Source of the DNA: Limonium bicolor
Lineage: Eukaryota; Streptophyta; Magnoliopsida; Caryophyllales; Plumbaginaceae
Direction of reading: 5' to 3'
NCBI GenBank assembly: GCA_023374045.1
Contig: CM041779.1
Location: 1,860,001 to 1,924,000, forward strand
Length of the DNA stretch: 64,000 nucleotides
Shown: one piece after another, positions 34,288 to 46,369 of the stretch
How positions within the stretch are numbered: the first letter of the stretch is position 1
Layout: the number at the start of each line of letters is the position of its first letter
Translations under genes and position numbers: made by a program
Notes under the pieces: model-generated
Database searches by the model: none
Seen by the model: the letters and a program-made list of their open reading frames with translations, nothing else
What the model was told of the DNA's origin: nothing

Positions 34288-34295
34288 TAGGGTTT
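34288..34295 (+). promoter_or_regulatory. Telo box (TAGGGTTT)
   Basis: TAGGGTTT, the reverse of AAACCCTA, lies 33 bases before the ATG, in the probable 5' UTR. Telo boxes act together with site II motifs in genes of the translation and growth machinery (established in Arabidopsis). Confidence 0.5.
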
Positions 34296-34327
34296 TTTTC
34301 GCTGCCTTCTTGTTTGTCATTTACACA

Positions 34328-36607
34328 ATGAGGTAATTCCGCACTTTTTTTTTCTTCCCTCGATGCCCATCTTGCCGTATTGAAGTGTTGAGGTACTAGC
34401 AACGGGATTAGGCTTTAGTTATTTGGTATCCTGATTTTCTGCTTACAATGAAATCTGGAGCTTTATAGGTGTGACGTTAGATGAACCGCTGTCGTGTATT
34501 ATTTTTTCAGATAATTATTGGGGATTGGTCAAATTAGAAGTTGGTTCAAATTAGGGTTTAGGGTTTTAGATTTACTGTTTGTCTAATTTGTTTACCGAGT
34601 TGGTTGTGGTCGTTTGATTCTGATGAAAGAGAACTAGTTTTTGGTCCAAAGGTTTCGTTCAATCCTTCTTTTTTTGGGGTAAGTTCCGTCCAAATCCAGA
34701 TACTACTGCATGTAGAGCTCATGTTTTAAAGAAAGACTCTGCTCGGACTTTCCGCTTTATCATATGTACCATGTTTATTTGCTTCGTGTAGCATTTCTAC
34801 AGGATGATCCTATTTATGTGCTGACTATTTCATGTTAAACAATCCTCTAGTCAGCTGTCGCCCCTGCTATTGTGATAAGATTCTAGTCAGCTGTTGACCT
34901 TACGTACCCTGCTAAAGTGTGGCCCTTCGTTGTTGAACTGGATATGGTTAATCGTAGTTGGTGCTGGATATGACTCCTGACCCTTTTGTTGCTGCGGATT
35001 ATAGTATTTTTTTAATTTTGGAAATGTTTGGAACCTGCAGTCGTCATCCTGAAATCAAATGGGCTCAGAGGGAAGACAAGCTGTTCCTTACAGTACAGCT
35101 GCCTGAAGCAAAGAATGCTAAGGTTAATCTGGAACCAGAAGGAACTTTTACATTTACAGCTACAGCTGGAGCTGGAGATGCCTCGTATGAGTTGAAGCTT
35201 GATCTTTTTGACAAGGTTAATGTGGAGGTGAGCTCATGTTTTATTTTCTATCTTAAAAACACTAGGAACCTTAATGAAGATTTAGTGCACTTGTATCATT
35301 TTACTCTGAATTTTTGGTTTGATGAGCTTCAAGCAAGCTATGTTGTGTTAAAGCTTGTGTATATTCTAGTATGTTTGATTTATAGTTCATGTTAATGAAT
35401 AAAGAAAAACCTTTTTAGGAAGCGGTAACCTTTTCTGGTTTATGTAAATTTAACACTTAGGTACCTTCTGTTGGTGGTAAGGTTTTTTCTATATGTATGC
35501 TTCGAACTATGGCTGTATTAATCAGGTTAGGTTAACATTGATACTCCATTAGTTCTGAACCCTTCATATTTGAGGGCTTTTGTGTTATTGCAGGATAGCA
35601 AGATTAGCACTGGCCCTAGAAACATATTTTGCATTTTGGAGAAAGCGGAGAAGAAATGGTGGGGTAGGTTGTTGCGTGTTGAGGGCAAACCTCCACATTA
35701 CGTAAAAGTTGACTGGGACAAGTGGGTGGATGAAGATGAAGACGCTGTGGTGGTATAAATATGTAGTCTATTATATGTACCCTTTCTTCACTCCAAGCTT
35801 TTATAGATATTAACTTATCGTGTTTCTGTATTTTGTTCAGGTCCTGCTGATTTTGATGCGGGAGGAATGGATTTCTCGGTATGCGTTATAATTGGCATTC
35901 TTAATTCCTCTTGATTGTACACTAGGAGCTGGTAAAATAACTACCTTTTGTTTTCAAAAAGTGATGGTTTCTTCTTCAAACATACAGAGTATGGGAGGAA
36001 TGGGTGGCATGGGAGGAATGGGTGGCATGGGAGGAATGGGTGGCTTGGAAGGTATGATGGGAGGTATGGGGGGCATGGGAGGTATGGGAGGTTTGGAAGG
36101 AATGTTGGGAGGCATGGGTGGAATGGGAGGACCGGGTGGAATGGGAGGCCCTGAAGAGTTCGAGGACAGTGATGATGAAGGTATACATATCATTGCTGCG
36201 GCTTAAACTTTCCCACTCTTGTTTCGGGTTTTACTACAGCTCTTGGGTTTATTTTGTTTGGGTATTGTTTCTTGTTTTGTGTTATGAAATAGGAAATAGA
36301 AACTTAGTTTGTTTCAGGCAGATCACACTTATCTGAAATTTTGAGAAACCAAAACGTGTGTTCTTATTCTTGATAAATTTTTATTCTTATCTCAGTTCCA
36401 AATATTTGTCTCGTTTTCTGTCTCTTATTTTTTAATTTTCAGAAGGTGAACAAAATTAGCTCCTAATTAATTGAGTTGTAAATCTGTTCAGATGAAGTAT
36501 CAAAGCCTAAAGGAGCAGAAGAAGCCAGCAACGCAGGAGTGTCTAAGAAGGAAGGAGCTGAGGCTTCTCCAGAGGTGAATGCAGCAGCTGGCAAACCAAG
36601 CGAATAG
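34328..36607 (+). CDS. p23-type HSP90 co-chaperone (p23-1-like), six exons
   Basis: Exons: 34328-34332 (ATGAG), 35041-35227, 35594-35752, 35841-35878, 35988-36180, 36492-36607 (TAG stop). The spliced start is MSRHPEIKWAQ. The CS domain (about residues 1-95) shows REDKLFLTVQLPEA, LEPEGTFTFTA, SYELKLDLFDKV and AEKKWWGRLL, then YVKVDWDKWVDEDED. The C-terminal half has a GGMGGM-rich repeat, an acidic EEFEDSDDE patch and a KPKGAEEA tail. p23 binds the closed ATP state of HSP90 in the cytosol and nucleus; the glycine-methionine repeat points to p23-1 rather than the shorter p23-2. All introns are GT-AG. Oddity: every GT donor at the end of exon 3 is phase 0, but exon 4 needs phase 1 to read GPADFDAGGMDFS, so one base is missing or the junction is unusual. 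Expected length is about 232 residues. Confidence 0.9.
35988..36155 (+). repeat. Coding GGAATGGGTGGCATGG-type repeat
   Basis: Exon 5 of the p23 gene is mostly tandem GGM triplets (coding GGA/GGT/GGC-ATG), interrupted by LEGM words. Such repeats vary in length between p23-1 orthologues and mutate by slippage. It produces proline-rich shadow frames on the minus strand. Confidence 0.85.
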
Positions 36608-37505
36608 AAAATGCATGACCAGTAAAATCCGTGGTGGTACATGGCATTTGTTATTATATTGCCATGATCAGACACTGCAGGCAGGCTGCTTTGCTGATTT
36701 GTTGTGCGCTGTGTCCTGAAATGTCAGAGCTTGTGCCATGGGCTTCTTACATGTGAGAGGAATTTAGCTTGTTCATGTTTCTATAGGAACTTGTATGCCT
36801 TATTTTTCTGTTTTATGGTTGAGATTGTGAGGAGCATTGCTATGTCTGGACCCGAGATTCCCTCTCATTTGTTTGGATTGGCCTGTGCCATGTACTAATC
36901 TCGGTGAAGAGTAGACCTTTTTTCGTTCTGAGTGTATTGTGCGCATTACTAAGATTTTAAGCTGAAAATTTGGTTGGGAATCGAGAAAGCTGTAGTTTAT
37001 TTGGTTCGAAGAGTTGGTCTAAGTGCTGCCTGAGCTCGTTAATGATCTATTATGTGTGGATGTGGTTAAACTCTATAATAGGAAGAAATATATCATAGGT
37101 TCTCATTTAAAATCTATAAGAGCTTATTATCTGCTTGGATTTGATTTCTGAAAGGGTAAATATGATATTTTCTAGCAAATTGAAGCAGAACTGATGAACA
37201 AACCTATCTACGTCCAAATCTCCTTTGTATCCATTACAGCAGCCATCAAGCCATCAATGCAGCTATCCAGATTTGCCACAACACCTTTATAAACTAGATT
37301 GCGTTTACCCTTGCTACGCGGAAGATCTGCATATTGATCGACACTGGACGACAATATCACGTCCACCAAGATAACACCCTCCCTTTTTTTCGAGAAGGCC
37401 AAGAGAGCACCGTGAAATACACTAATTTGTCGAATGAATAATACCTATTCTCTGTAACGAACGTGAAAGACTTGGTCTATATTATCATTTATCAAATAAA
37501 ATAAA
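36608..37505. other. p23 3' UTR and downstream intergenic DNA
   Basis: The 3' UTR probably extends 200-350 bases. A 64-codon minus-strand frame at 37208-37402 has a gene-like stretch (SKGKRNLVYKGVVANLDSCI) but no recognised homologue or splice partner. Confidence 0.45.
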
Positions 37506-37981
37506 GGGAAATTATATCCTCATGACATTTGATGAAGTTATATACTCTATCCATGATGTTTCAAAAATAAGTGTTTCCATCCATGTGTGTCCCCGTATCA
37601 CATCCAATAACTTTTCAAATTTTTTTAGTTCAAAATTGATGAAACTTTATATGGATGATGCTAAAGTGTTATATTGGTTTAACACTAAATCTAAAGTTTT
37701 TTAAGCTCATATATGATCTGTGAGACCCAATAAAACATGTGACATGTGAACGTGTTTTCATTGGATTTGATATTGGACTCAAATATAACACTTTTTGCAT
37801 CATCCATGTAAAATTTTATCAATTTTGGACAACATTTAAGCATCTCCTAAGTTGAACGAAAATCAGAAAGGTTGACGAATGTAAAACGGGGGAAACCACA
37901 TGACTAGGGAAAGTAATTTTAGAAATCTTGTGCACGGGATGTGATTTCATCAATTATCATAGTTGGGGATGTAGTTTTCCC
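37506..37981. mobile_element. Foldback MITE, Mutator-like, 9-bp target duplication
   Basis: A 476-bp near-palindrome. It begins GGGAAATTATATCC and, in reverse from the right, begins GGGAAAACTACATCC. TAAAATAAA (37497-37505) and TAAAACAAA (37982-37990) match 8 of 9. The core, TTGATGAAACTTTATATGG and its inverse, is shared with 62508-62919, so these are two members of one family. Confidence 0.75.
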
Positions 37982-39214
37982 TAAAACAAATCCTAGAAGT
38001 TAGGAGTAAAATAGAACATCAAATAATATATTTCCAATCAAATCAGTGGTTAACATTCATATAACAAGGGTACTTTTCATGCAATATATTAAGGAAGCAT
38101 TTGTTTGAGCGGGGGAACATAATGGAATCAGGAAAGAGAATGGAAAAGAATTCCCTTTGATTTTCCTAGTTGTTTGTATAAGCTGAGGAATTGAAATAAA
38201 TAATCAGTCAACAATCATCGGTCAATAGTCAATGGCTACGGGCTGCCGGTCAATGACCATTAATTGTCAGTCAACATTCACTGGTCATTGGTCATTAGTC
38301 ATCGGTCTATTGTCATAAGTCACCGGTCAAAGTGTATCAAAGAAAGGGAATCTCATTCCCTAGTAAGGGTGGGAATCATGTCAGAGGTTTTGAGGTAATC
38401 TCATCCCTCTTCTCTTTCCTGAAAATAGGAAAAACTGGCTAAACAAACAGTATGAAAAATGAAATCATTTCAATTCCCTTCTTGATTACTGCAAAACAAC
38501 GACCCCTGATTAATAATATTGTTATTTCTTTTGAGGACAGTTACATCTTCAAATCTGAGAAGGCACCCCAACACCTAGGAGTTACAGAAACTTATGATTC
38601 ACAATCCAAATAGACTTACCATGGAGAGGACACCACTTGGTTATGGTTTTGCTCCCATAAATGAATAAGTTTGGTTCAAGTGAGATTGTGAGTCTATTCT
38701 CGTTGTCGCGTGCCTAGAATCAACATGTGTGGTGGTTGGTTATACATAGTGCATACAACTGAAATGCATCATCTTTGTGATTTATCTGCAGATATTTTGA
38801 AAGGATTAAAAGGTTTCTAACTTCAAGGTTGTAGTGCTTATGTTCTTCAAATGTGGAAGGTGTAATCTGATTCTAATCTAATTCCTTTAGATAAAAATTT
38901 GTTCCTTCTATTTGATGACTCCTTGTTGAGATGTGAGATAAGTATTTTGTTTCGGTAAATATAATGGTTGCACGTGAGATACTAATGTCCTTTCATTTGG
39001 AGCACGACCTTAGTTTGTCCATATGATATGCCATTGTCTTAGGTATCAAACTATCTTAAATGAATGAATTATGTTACACATTTGCTTATTTGTAGAAACA
39101 TTAATTAACAGGTAATTAATATGTTGAGCTTCAAAATTGATGATTGCTGGTACTTCCACTTCAAGCAGCACTATGAAAGGGTTATTGGAACGTACGACAA
39201 CACTAAAAAAAGTT
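37982..39214. other. Intergenic DNA with a possible small MITE
   Basis: Between about 38097 and 38447 imperfect inverted ends (TTTGTTTGAGC... and ...GGCTAAACAAACAG; TCTCTTTCCTGA near both ends) flank a run of GGTCAwT / AGTCAwC words at 38200-38335. No target duplication was found. The remainder is unremarkable. Confidence 0.4.
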
Positions 39215-41397
39215 TGAAATACCCCGAACTTAATTAGGGTGATTAAATTACTCTAATATGATATTGAGGGCCTATTAGTGCCTAATGAATTTTGGTAAAA
39301 AGAATAAATCCAAAAGAAACAAGAAAAACGCTTAAAAAGCGAAAAACACTAAAATGAGCGTTAAGTGACCCTAGGAGGAATACAACCTTAAAAGGGTATT
39401 TAATGAATTTTAAAGGCTTAATAATGCCTAAATAATATATGGAAACAATTTCCGAAGAAAATGGATCCATAAAACGAATTAAAAACGCTAATAAAGCTTT
39501 AGCGCACGTTTTTCGGGAAAACCTGAAAACGTGACTTTAAGTGGTCAAATGAACCCGTAAAAATTATAGTTCATCAAATAAATATAAATAAACATTAATG
39601 GAAGCTTAATAACCATTAAAATTAAAGAAACGAGAAAATTCTGGAAAACGGGCCCGGTTAGTGAATAGTGCTAAAACCGGGTAAATTAACGAGCGTTTTC
39701 TGTGAAAAAATGAAAAACGCTCCCAACTAGTATTACTATAGGGGGCCGGTTTTTATTAAGTAAAACAGCCCTCTCACTCTTGACTAGCTAGTTATCTAAA
39801 TAAGCTAAAAAGCAAAAAGTAAAACAAAAGAAAAAGGTACAAAAGTACCTTTATTTTCTCTCTCCCCTCATTTCCTCATCCCCCTCTCGTTTTTTCCCTT
39901 CCTTCTGCAGACCACTGCTCTCTCTTCCTCCTCCCTCCTTCTTGAACGTTTTTGAAGCCCCGTTAATGGCTTCCCCTCCTTCTCTCCCTTGTACAAGCTA
40001 GCTCCATGCTCCAAATCAAGAAAAAAATTACATATTCTTCTTCTCCTCCTCAAGCTCTACATTTCTCTCTTTTCAAAATCTGAAAATGAAGAACTTCATC
40101 TCCATGGGTATATCCCATTTGAAGAGAAAAGGCATCAAATTGAAGCTTGGAGTCTCCCCTCTCTCCTAAGGTAAAAAGTTTCCAAGAAAACTCATCTTTT
40201 CTTCCTTCTCTTTGGTGGCCGATTTTCATCCCTTGTAATGCCTTGTTTTTCTCTCTCTTTTGAGCTTCATTTCAACATTCCAATGGTGGTGGAACCCCCT
40301 TCTTGAATCAAGGGCTAAAACCCCTCATAGAACTCCAAAGGTAAAACCCTAGAATTTTGTGCTTTAAGCCCCTTAATTGGATTAGTGTATTTCCAAGGGT
40401 TTAGGATTTTAATTGTGTGTGTTTTGTGTTCCTTGAATGTTGGGAATGGAGTTTGGCAACTCCATTTCCCACTTGACCCGAAATGGAGAAGAGGAAAAGA
40501 ATGAGAGAATTGAAAAGAAACTTGAAGAACTTAAGGTAAGAATTCTACCTTAGTGTTCATTTTGATTCCTTAGAATTTGGGATGGGTTTATTAATGAAAG
40601 AACCAAAATCTTGATGGAGATGTGCTTGGGTTGGCTAGATGAGAAATTTGGGATTTGTTTTAAATTGAGGGCTTTGAAGCCAAGTGATTTGAGTTGTGGT
40701 TATATTATGGTTTATTGAGATTGGGGAGCTATATATGTTTAATGAAGTTTTGATGATATATTATGCTCTGGTAGAACCCTTCATGGGTGTGGCTGGATTA
40801 GGATTGAAAATTGAAAATGGTGAAATTGATGAATGTGGATATGTTAGGTTTATGGGGAGGTTATGGCAAAAGTTTTGTAGAGAAAATGAGTGTTTAGGTG
40901 GCTTGGTAAGTGAGGGAAACCTAAGTGCTTATTTAGGTTGAGTAGAGATGTTGGGTGAACTTGGAACGGTAAATGGAGAATGGATTGGAGAGGGACAAAA
41001 ATCTGTAGCAAGAGGGTGTTATAGTGCATTGGAATAACTACAAAAGAGTTAGTGTTTATAACTTGTGAAACAAGGAGTGAACTTGGGTTTTAGAAGTGCA
41101 AATGTATAGGAATGAATTGGTTATGGTCAATAATGATTTGGTAAGGTGGTAGGAGGTGTTAAACTACCAAAAGGAATTTAGAAATGCACAAGTGTGCAAA
41201 AACACAAATGTGAGAATGAAAGTTTAATGAATTTGAGCAAGCATGGGTGGTGGATTTAACCAAGGATTTGGAGTGGTTTAAGGAGTGATTGGAGGTGTTT
41301 GATTATGTAGGAAACTTGTGGAAAGTTTATGGAAAGATAAGGGGTGGATTAAGGGTGATTTGGGGTTAAAAATGACCTTAATAGCAGTTTTTAGCAG

Positions 41398-41580
41398 GGT
41401 CCGGGACTTAGGATATGTACCAAGTCCCACACCGCATCAAAAAAAATGCCGAGAGTGAATGCAGGAATTGGTCCAGGACTTAAGTCTAGGACCAAGTCCC
41501 GGACCAGGTGTAAAATTGAGCCGAAAGTTGATTTCTGTATTGGTCCAGGACTTTGGGTCCGGACCAGGTCCCGGACCACC
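41398..41580. repeat. Inverted-word cluster (GGTCCGGGAC / GTCCCGGACC) in the solo LTR
   Basis: GGTCCrGGACTT words alternate with AAGTCCCGGACC words, each two to four times in 180 bp, with an intervening GAGAGTGAATGCAGG-type spacer. It parallels the clusters in the Gypsy and LARD LTRs, but with a different word. Confidence 0.75.
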
Positions 41581-43549
41581 CCCAAAAATGCACAGAATGT
41601 GTTTTAAAGTGCCTAGAAGATGGGTGATTGATTGGTATTGGTTTTAGGAGTTGTTTGGTGACCTTTAAAGGTCCTAAGAAGTGTAAACAAGTTTGAGGAG
41701 TGATTGGAAAAGTTGTGAGTTTAAGAACATTAAGTTAAACCGAAATAACGGGATAACGGGGTAAGTACGGGAGAGGAGTAGCAATTATGTACCTACCGTA
41801 ACACCTTAATATTAATGGAACCCTTTGACATGTAATTAGTGGTTCAAGAGTAAGACACGAGGAACGAGTGTTAACCGAGGAACGTGAGAACACCCGGTAA
41901 AGTTAACCCCGGTGAAAGGTATGATTTCCTCATGCTCTGTATCCTAACTTGGTTACACGATTTGTGTGCTTGTTTGATTGTGTGATCACCTAACAAGAAT
42001 AATGCACGAATCGGATTGTGTGCACTTAATTGTACTTGTGTTATATTGTTGTTGGTTGGATTGTATTCTTTTAACTAAAGTTTGTATAATTCATGAAATG
42101 TGAAATGGGAATGAATTGCTTGAATGGTGATTGTGTATGGTAGTGCGACTCGTAGTTGAGTTTTGTTTGATTCATGTCTTGTAGAAAGAGTCATGTGGCG
42201 AATTAATGAAACGTGGAAACACACTAAACCCATCGAACTAAGAAACGATAACATAAACCTATGAACTCACTAGAATGTGAGAAAGTAAACGGGAATAGTA
42301 AACTCCCGGTAACGGTTAGATAACCGAGTTGATTTAATCCACACAATAAATTATAGTGGAAGTATATGAGTAACCTCAAACTAGAGGATTGATAACTGTT
42401 CACATATGAACCTTGAGTAAAGTAAAGCATGGTAAGGGATCACCAAACCCCTTTGAGAAATAGTCGAACCCCAATGAGAGGAACCGACTAATATGAATAA
42501 TGTCCCGAACATGAGAGTATTCAATAAGTTGGGTAAAACCCTAAATCTTAGAATACTAGACATTGAGAACTCCCTAAGCCATTAGATGTTATCGAGAGTG
42601 ATACTTCTAGGCTAATCCTTGAGATTGTGAAATGACTCCGAGAGAGGAGTTTGGGAAGTTGAGTAGCCCGGTAGAGAACTGGACATTGGTGGACTTGAGG
42701 AGCTAAATGCATAGCCCCTTTTGTATTTGTAAGCCCGGTGGTGGGTCTTGTGTATGACCCTGCCCGGAGGTCATGAGAATGACTTAACATATATCTTTGA
42801 GTAATGAGTATGGATTGAGAACTTGAGTATTGAGTATTGCGAATTGAGCATGTGAGTATTGAGTACGAGTTAAGACTTGAGAGTATTGAGCTGTAATTGA
42901 GTATTGAGTTGAGATTGAGAGCAAGAGAATTTGAGTAAGAGTAACCCTAGTGAGTGGGTGACAAGGTAGAAAGAATTGAGGTATAATGAGGTATAACCCT
43001 CAAAGCCTACGAATACAACAAGGTAAACTAACCTCTTGATGTGTGTGTTAGTATTTGTGTTCTTCCTTGAACTTTGATTGTTAATGTACATATTAATGTA
43101 TGTTGTATGCATGTTGATTGAAATAAAATGAATCGCATGCTCTCGACCAATTAGTCGGCGTACCCTCGCTAGTACGCGGGGTATGCGGAAGTCATATGCA
43201 GCAATTTTGCTGAGCCCCCAGGGGCATCGTTTTTATTTTACAAGAACATTGAAGCCGATCAACCGTTCGAGAGTAGGACGGGGTGGTAATAAATATGGGT
43301 AACCTGTTTGAGAATTGTATTTGGGTCATTGTGGAATTGTAAGACCAACATGTGGTCAATAAGTTTGGAATTGTAATAGATACTCGTATAGTATTGAATG
43401 GCTGTTGCATTGGTATATGGTGGAGTTAAAGTTGTATTGATGGTTATGAATTGGCTAGTAATGGAAGTAGCGTTTGTAACGTGTACTCGGTATAAGAACC
43501 ATCAGACCGATATTGTATTTGTTGTTGTAATTGAGTCTGGACTGGCCTA

Positions 43550-43570
43550 GTTAGTCACGTGGTGACTAAC
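43550..43570 (+). promoter_or_regulatory. Conserved LTR hairpin (copy in the solo LTR)
   Basis: GTTAGTCAC - GTG - GTGACTAAC: a perfect 9-bp stem with a 3-base loop, ending 102 bases before the LTR end. Confidence 0.7.
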
Positions 43571-43672
43571 GCATTGTTTTCAACCCCCCGGTTGTGTTGG
43601 AATTACCGATGCGTTGTTGTTGGTATTTAGAAGTTAGAGGATAATGGTGTGATTACCGGTAGGGGTGTTACA

Positions 43673-44494
43673 AAGTTATTTATAGCACCTAGGTGTATTT
43701 ATTCTATGTGGTAAAATAATCTTTGTCTCCTGTGTTGCATCCAGGTGTGACCCTTATCAGGGCAATAGTTTTTCTTGTTGTATAACATGTTGTTAATACC
43801 TTCATTGCGATACTTTTATTTCTTGGTTGTGCACACTAATATAGGGAGCATGCATTGCCAGGAAAATTGGTGGGTTTACTTACCAGGGTCAGACTTTTTG
43901 GGCTTTGCCAACGATAAGATGGCTTATTATATTGAACAACAGCTGCAACAACACCGCTAGTGGAAACATAACAACATTATTAGACAATGAAGTTGTCCTT
44001 TTTAGAGGATGTCTATGCCACTATCAACTGATGAATCATGGCCAATGTCAAATTGTTAAATAAAAGGTATGGGTTGATTTCATAATCATCTACATTAATA
44101 TCAAATCCTTCACTTTTAGAAGTTGAATCTACAACAAACTTGATATAGACATTCTATTTTAGTGGGCGTGAAGTTTAGATCAGTCCCTATCTTTGGGCCA
44201 TAAGGTCCTTTTATATTTTCCATTTTCGTTTTAAATGATGAGTGAGGACAATAAATAATAACTACAATGTTACAATATCAACTAATATTTCCTAAGCTTA
44301 TGACAAAACACTACATCAAACATAATATTCAAACATGAAATAACACCCAATAAGTTCCACATATTCTACAATTCAGTCATAACTATCATATGTCACATTT
44401 TGAACAACCATATTTCAAGCTCGAGAACTCAAAACATTAGACAACAGCATATATTGCCAAACATGTTCTTCAACACTAGAACCTTCTCATCTAG
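43673..44494. other. Intergenic DNA between two insertions
   Basis: Includes a short exon-like frame ending at 43960: after CACTAATATAG it encodes SMHCQENWWVYLPGSDFLGF, then NDKMAYYIEQQLQQHR and a stop. It could be a terminal exon of an unrecognised or lost gene; no other exon is visible. Confidence 0.4.
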
Positions 44495-44596
44495 TGTAAC
44501 ACCCCTACTATTAATGCTGTGCTTACCGTCCAATCTCCTTACACATCAGATACACGCAGCGGATACATACTTACATACAATGGGTGATACAATGCC

Positions 44597-44618
44597 GTTA
44601 GTCACCCATGTGACTAAC
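44597..44618 (-). promoter_or_regulatory. Conserved LTR hairpin (LARD 3' LTR)
   Basis: GTTAGTCAC - 4 nt - GTGACTAAC, a perfect 9-bp stem starting 102 bases from the LTR end. The same stem is in the 5' LTR at about 54425-54446, where the loop has changed. Confidence 0.7.
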
Positions 44619-46104
44619 AAGGCTACTACTTCTACTTACAGCATCGGTCTGATGGACCGGAATCCCGAGTATTACATATCTACCATATATATTCCATACA
44701 CCAATACACGCTACATTCTTCATTCGATACAATACTTCAAATACCATACAATATAATCCACATACCGAGTTTACTAGGTTCCTTATACAAGTATAATACC
44801 TCTTCCAGTTCATACATACTCACTAAGAGACTACTTACTACCCATTCCTCACTACTACATTACTTTCTAAATACAAGGGGTGTGCTAGTTAATACACCTC
44901 TACATTCTGCTACTACTATCCAATGTAGTCACCGGTCTCGTGCCTTGACCACATTCGCTTCGGGTACCTGCACACTAAAAAATGTCCCCCGAAGGGGTCA
45001 GCTTTCGCCGAGCATGATAACCGCATACCCCGCGTACTAGTGAGGGTACGCCGACCACTTGGTCGTATACATGCGGTTGATTACATTCAAACATACATGC
45101 ATACATGCTCTTATACACAGTACAAGAATACTTACGCAAGCATACATACATACACTTCATTGCATACAGGGAATACAATATAACCATCCAATACATACTT
45201 ACCTTCTTCCGAATACACATACTCAGTACATACACAAGTACAGTTCTTGTTAGCTTCATTGGTCCACCCGGGTTAATCGGGTGGAGATTACTCTTTTACT
45301 CGTTTACTCCATACGTACACATACATACTCATACTCGTACTCATACATACTTACTTTCTTACTCTTACTCATGTTAAGCCGGTATGGCCTCTGGGCAGGG
45401 ACTACACCGTCCCACCACCAGGCTTTACTTGATTCACTAATCCAGGATGCTACCCACTTAAGGGATTTGGGCCGTGGACCAGCTTAAGACCAGGAATCGG
45501 ATCCAACCTCTTGTGTCTCCTCATCCTCACGCGTGGCCGAAACTATATCGGACTTCTACTCATTCCGGTTTACTCACTTAAGTTAGGAGTTAGGTGGTTA
45601 GGAATTAGCAGAAGTCATTCATTCAAGCCACAATAATACAATACAAAGCTCATATACACATCCATACAAAATACGATACAATATACGAATACACTACAAG
45701 GTACGATTACACATCATCATCATTCATACATTTCATGAATTGTACAAACTATTGTTCAAGACAAATTTGCGAACAATGTAAACAAGCACATGTAAGTGCA
45801 ATATAATCCGATTCGTGCATTTATCTTATTAGGTGGTCAAATAAGCACACAAATCGGGGTAACCAGATTAGGATACAGGGCATGAAGAAATCATACCTTT
45901 TTATCGGAATTTACTTTACCATGTCACCTCACACTCCTCGGGTTGTTCTCGAACCACTGACAACATTTCAAGTGGTTCTATTAATATTAAGATACTATGG
46001 TATGTAAAACTAATACCCCCGTAATTAACCCGTTATCCATTAACTTTAGTTTTACTCAAGTGTGATTAACTTTCTTACCTTCATTACTTTAGCACTAACG
46101 CCTT

Positions 46105-46215
46105 ACTCATGCATATATATATGTATGTATATATATATATATGTATATATATGTATGTATATATTATATGTATATATTATATGTATATATGTACATATGT
46201 ATTTATATATATTCA
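46105..46215. repeat. TATATG-type microsatellite
   Basis: Alternating (TA)n with TATATG and TATGTA interruptions. The 5' LTR equivalent at about 55968-56072 differs in length, as expected for slippage. Confidence 0.9.
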
Positions 46216-46250
46216 TCTAATTAAATTTTAATTTTTTTTTTTTTACAAAG

Positions 46251-46369
46251 GCCGACCGACCCACTCTGGGTAGGTCGCCTGGGTAGGTCGGCTGCAGAGA
46301 GTACCCGGTTACAGAATTCGGCCCGACCGACCCAGTCTAGGGTAGGTCGCCTGGGTAGGTCGGCTGCAG
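46251..46369. repeat. Inverted-word cluster (CCGACCGACCCA / GGTAGGTCGG) in the LARD 3' LTR
   Basis: A ~70-bp unit occurs twice: CCGACCGACCCA, TCTrGGGTAGGTCGC, CTGGGTAGGTCGG, CTGCAG. The first word pairs with the GGTAGGTCGG words to make hairpins. The copy in the 5' LTR is at 56109-56229. Confidence 0.8.

Larger units (their letters stand above)
39215..43672 (+). mobile_element. Solo LTR, 4.5 kb, Gypsy family related to the LARD
   Basis: Begins TGAAATACCCCGAAC, ends GGGGTGTTACA, and is flanked by perfect AAGTT duplications (39210-39214 and 43673-43677). It is a diverged relative of the LARD LTR: the first 350 bases align (AACGCTTAAAAAGCG, AATAATATATGG, GGATCCATAAAA words). Near the end both share a GGCGTACCCTC...TAGTACGCGGGGTATGCGG block, CCATCAGACCGAT, and a hairpin 102 bases from the end. 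There is no interior or second LTR, so recombination between LTRs has removed the element. Confidence 0.9.

Noticed and set aside
35954..36193. Proline-rich minus-strand frames over the p23 exon 5
   Set aside because: Reverse shadows of the coding GGM repeat.
44975..45259. Identical 94-codon minus-strand frames in both LARD LTRs (also 54831-55115)
   Set aside because: LTR duplication explains the identity; the frame arises from CATACATAC-type simple sequence.
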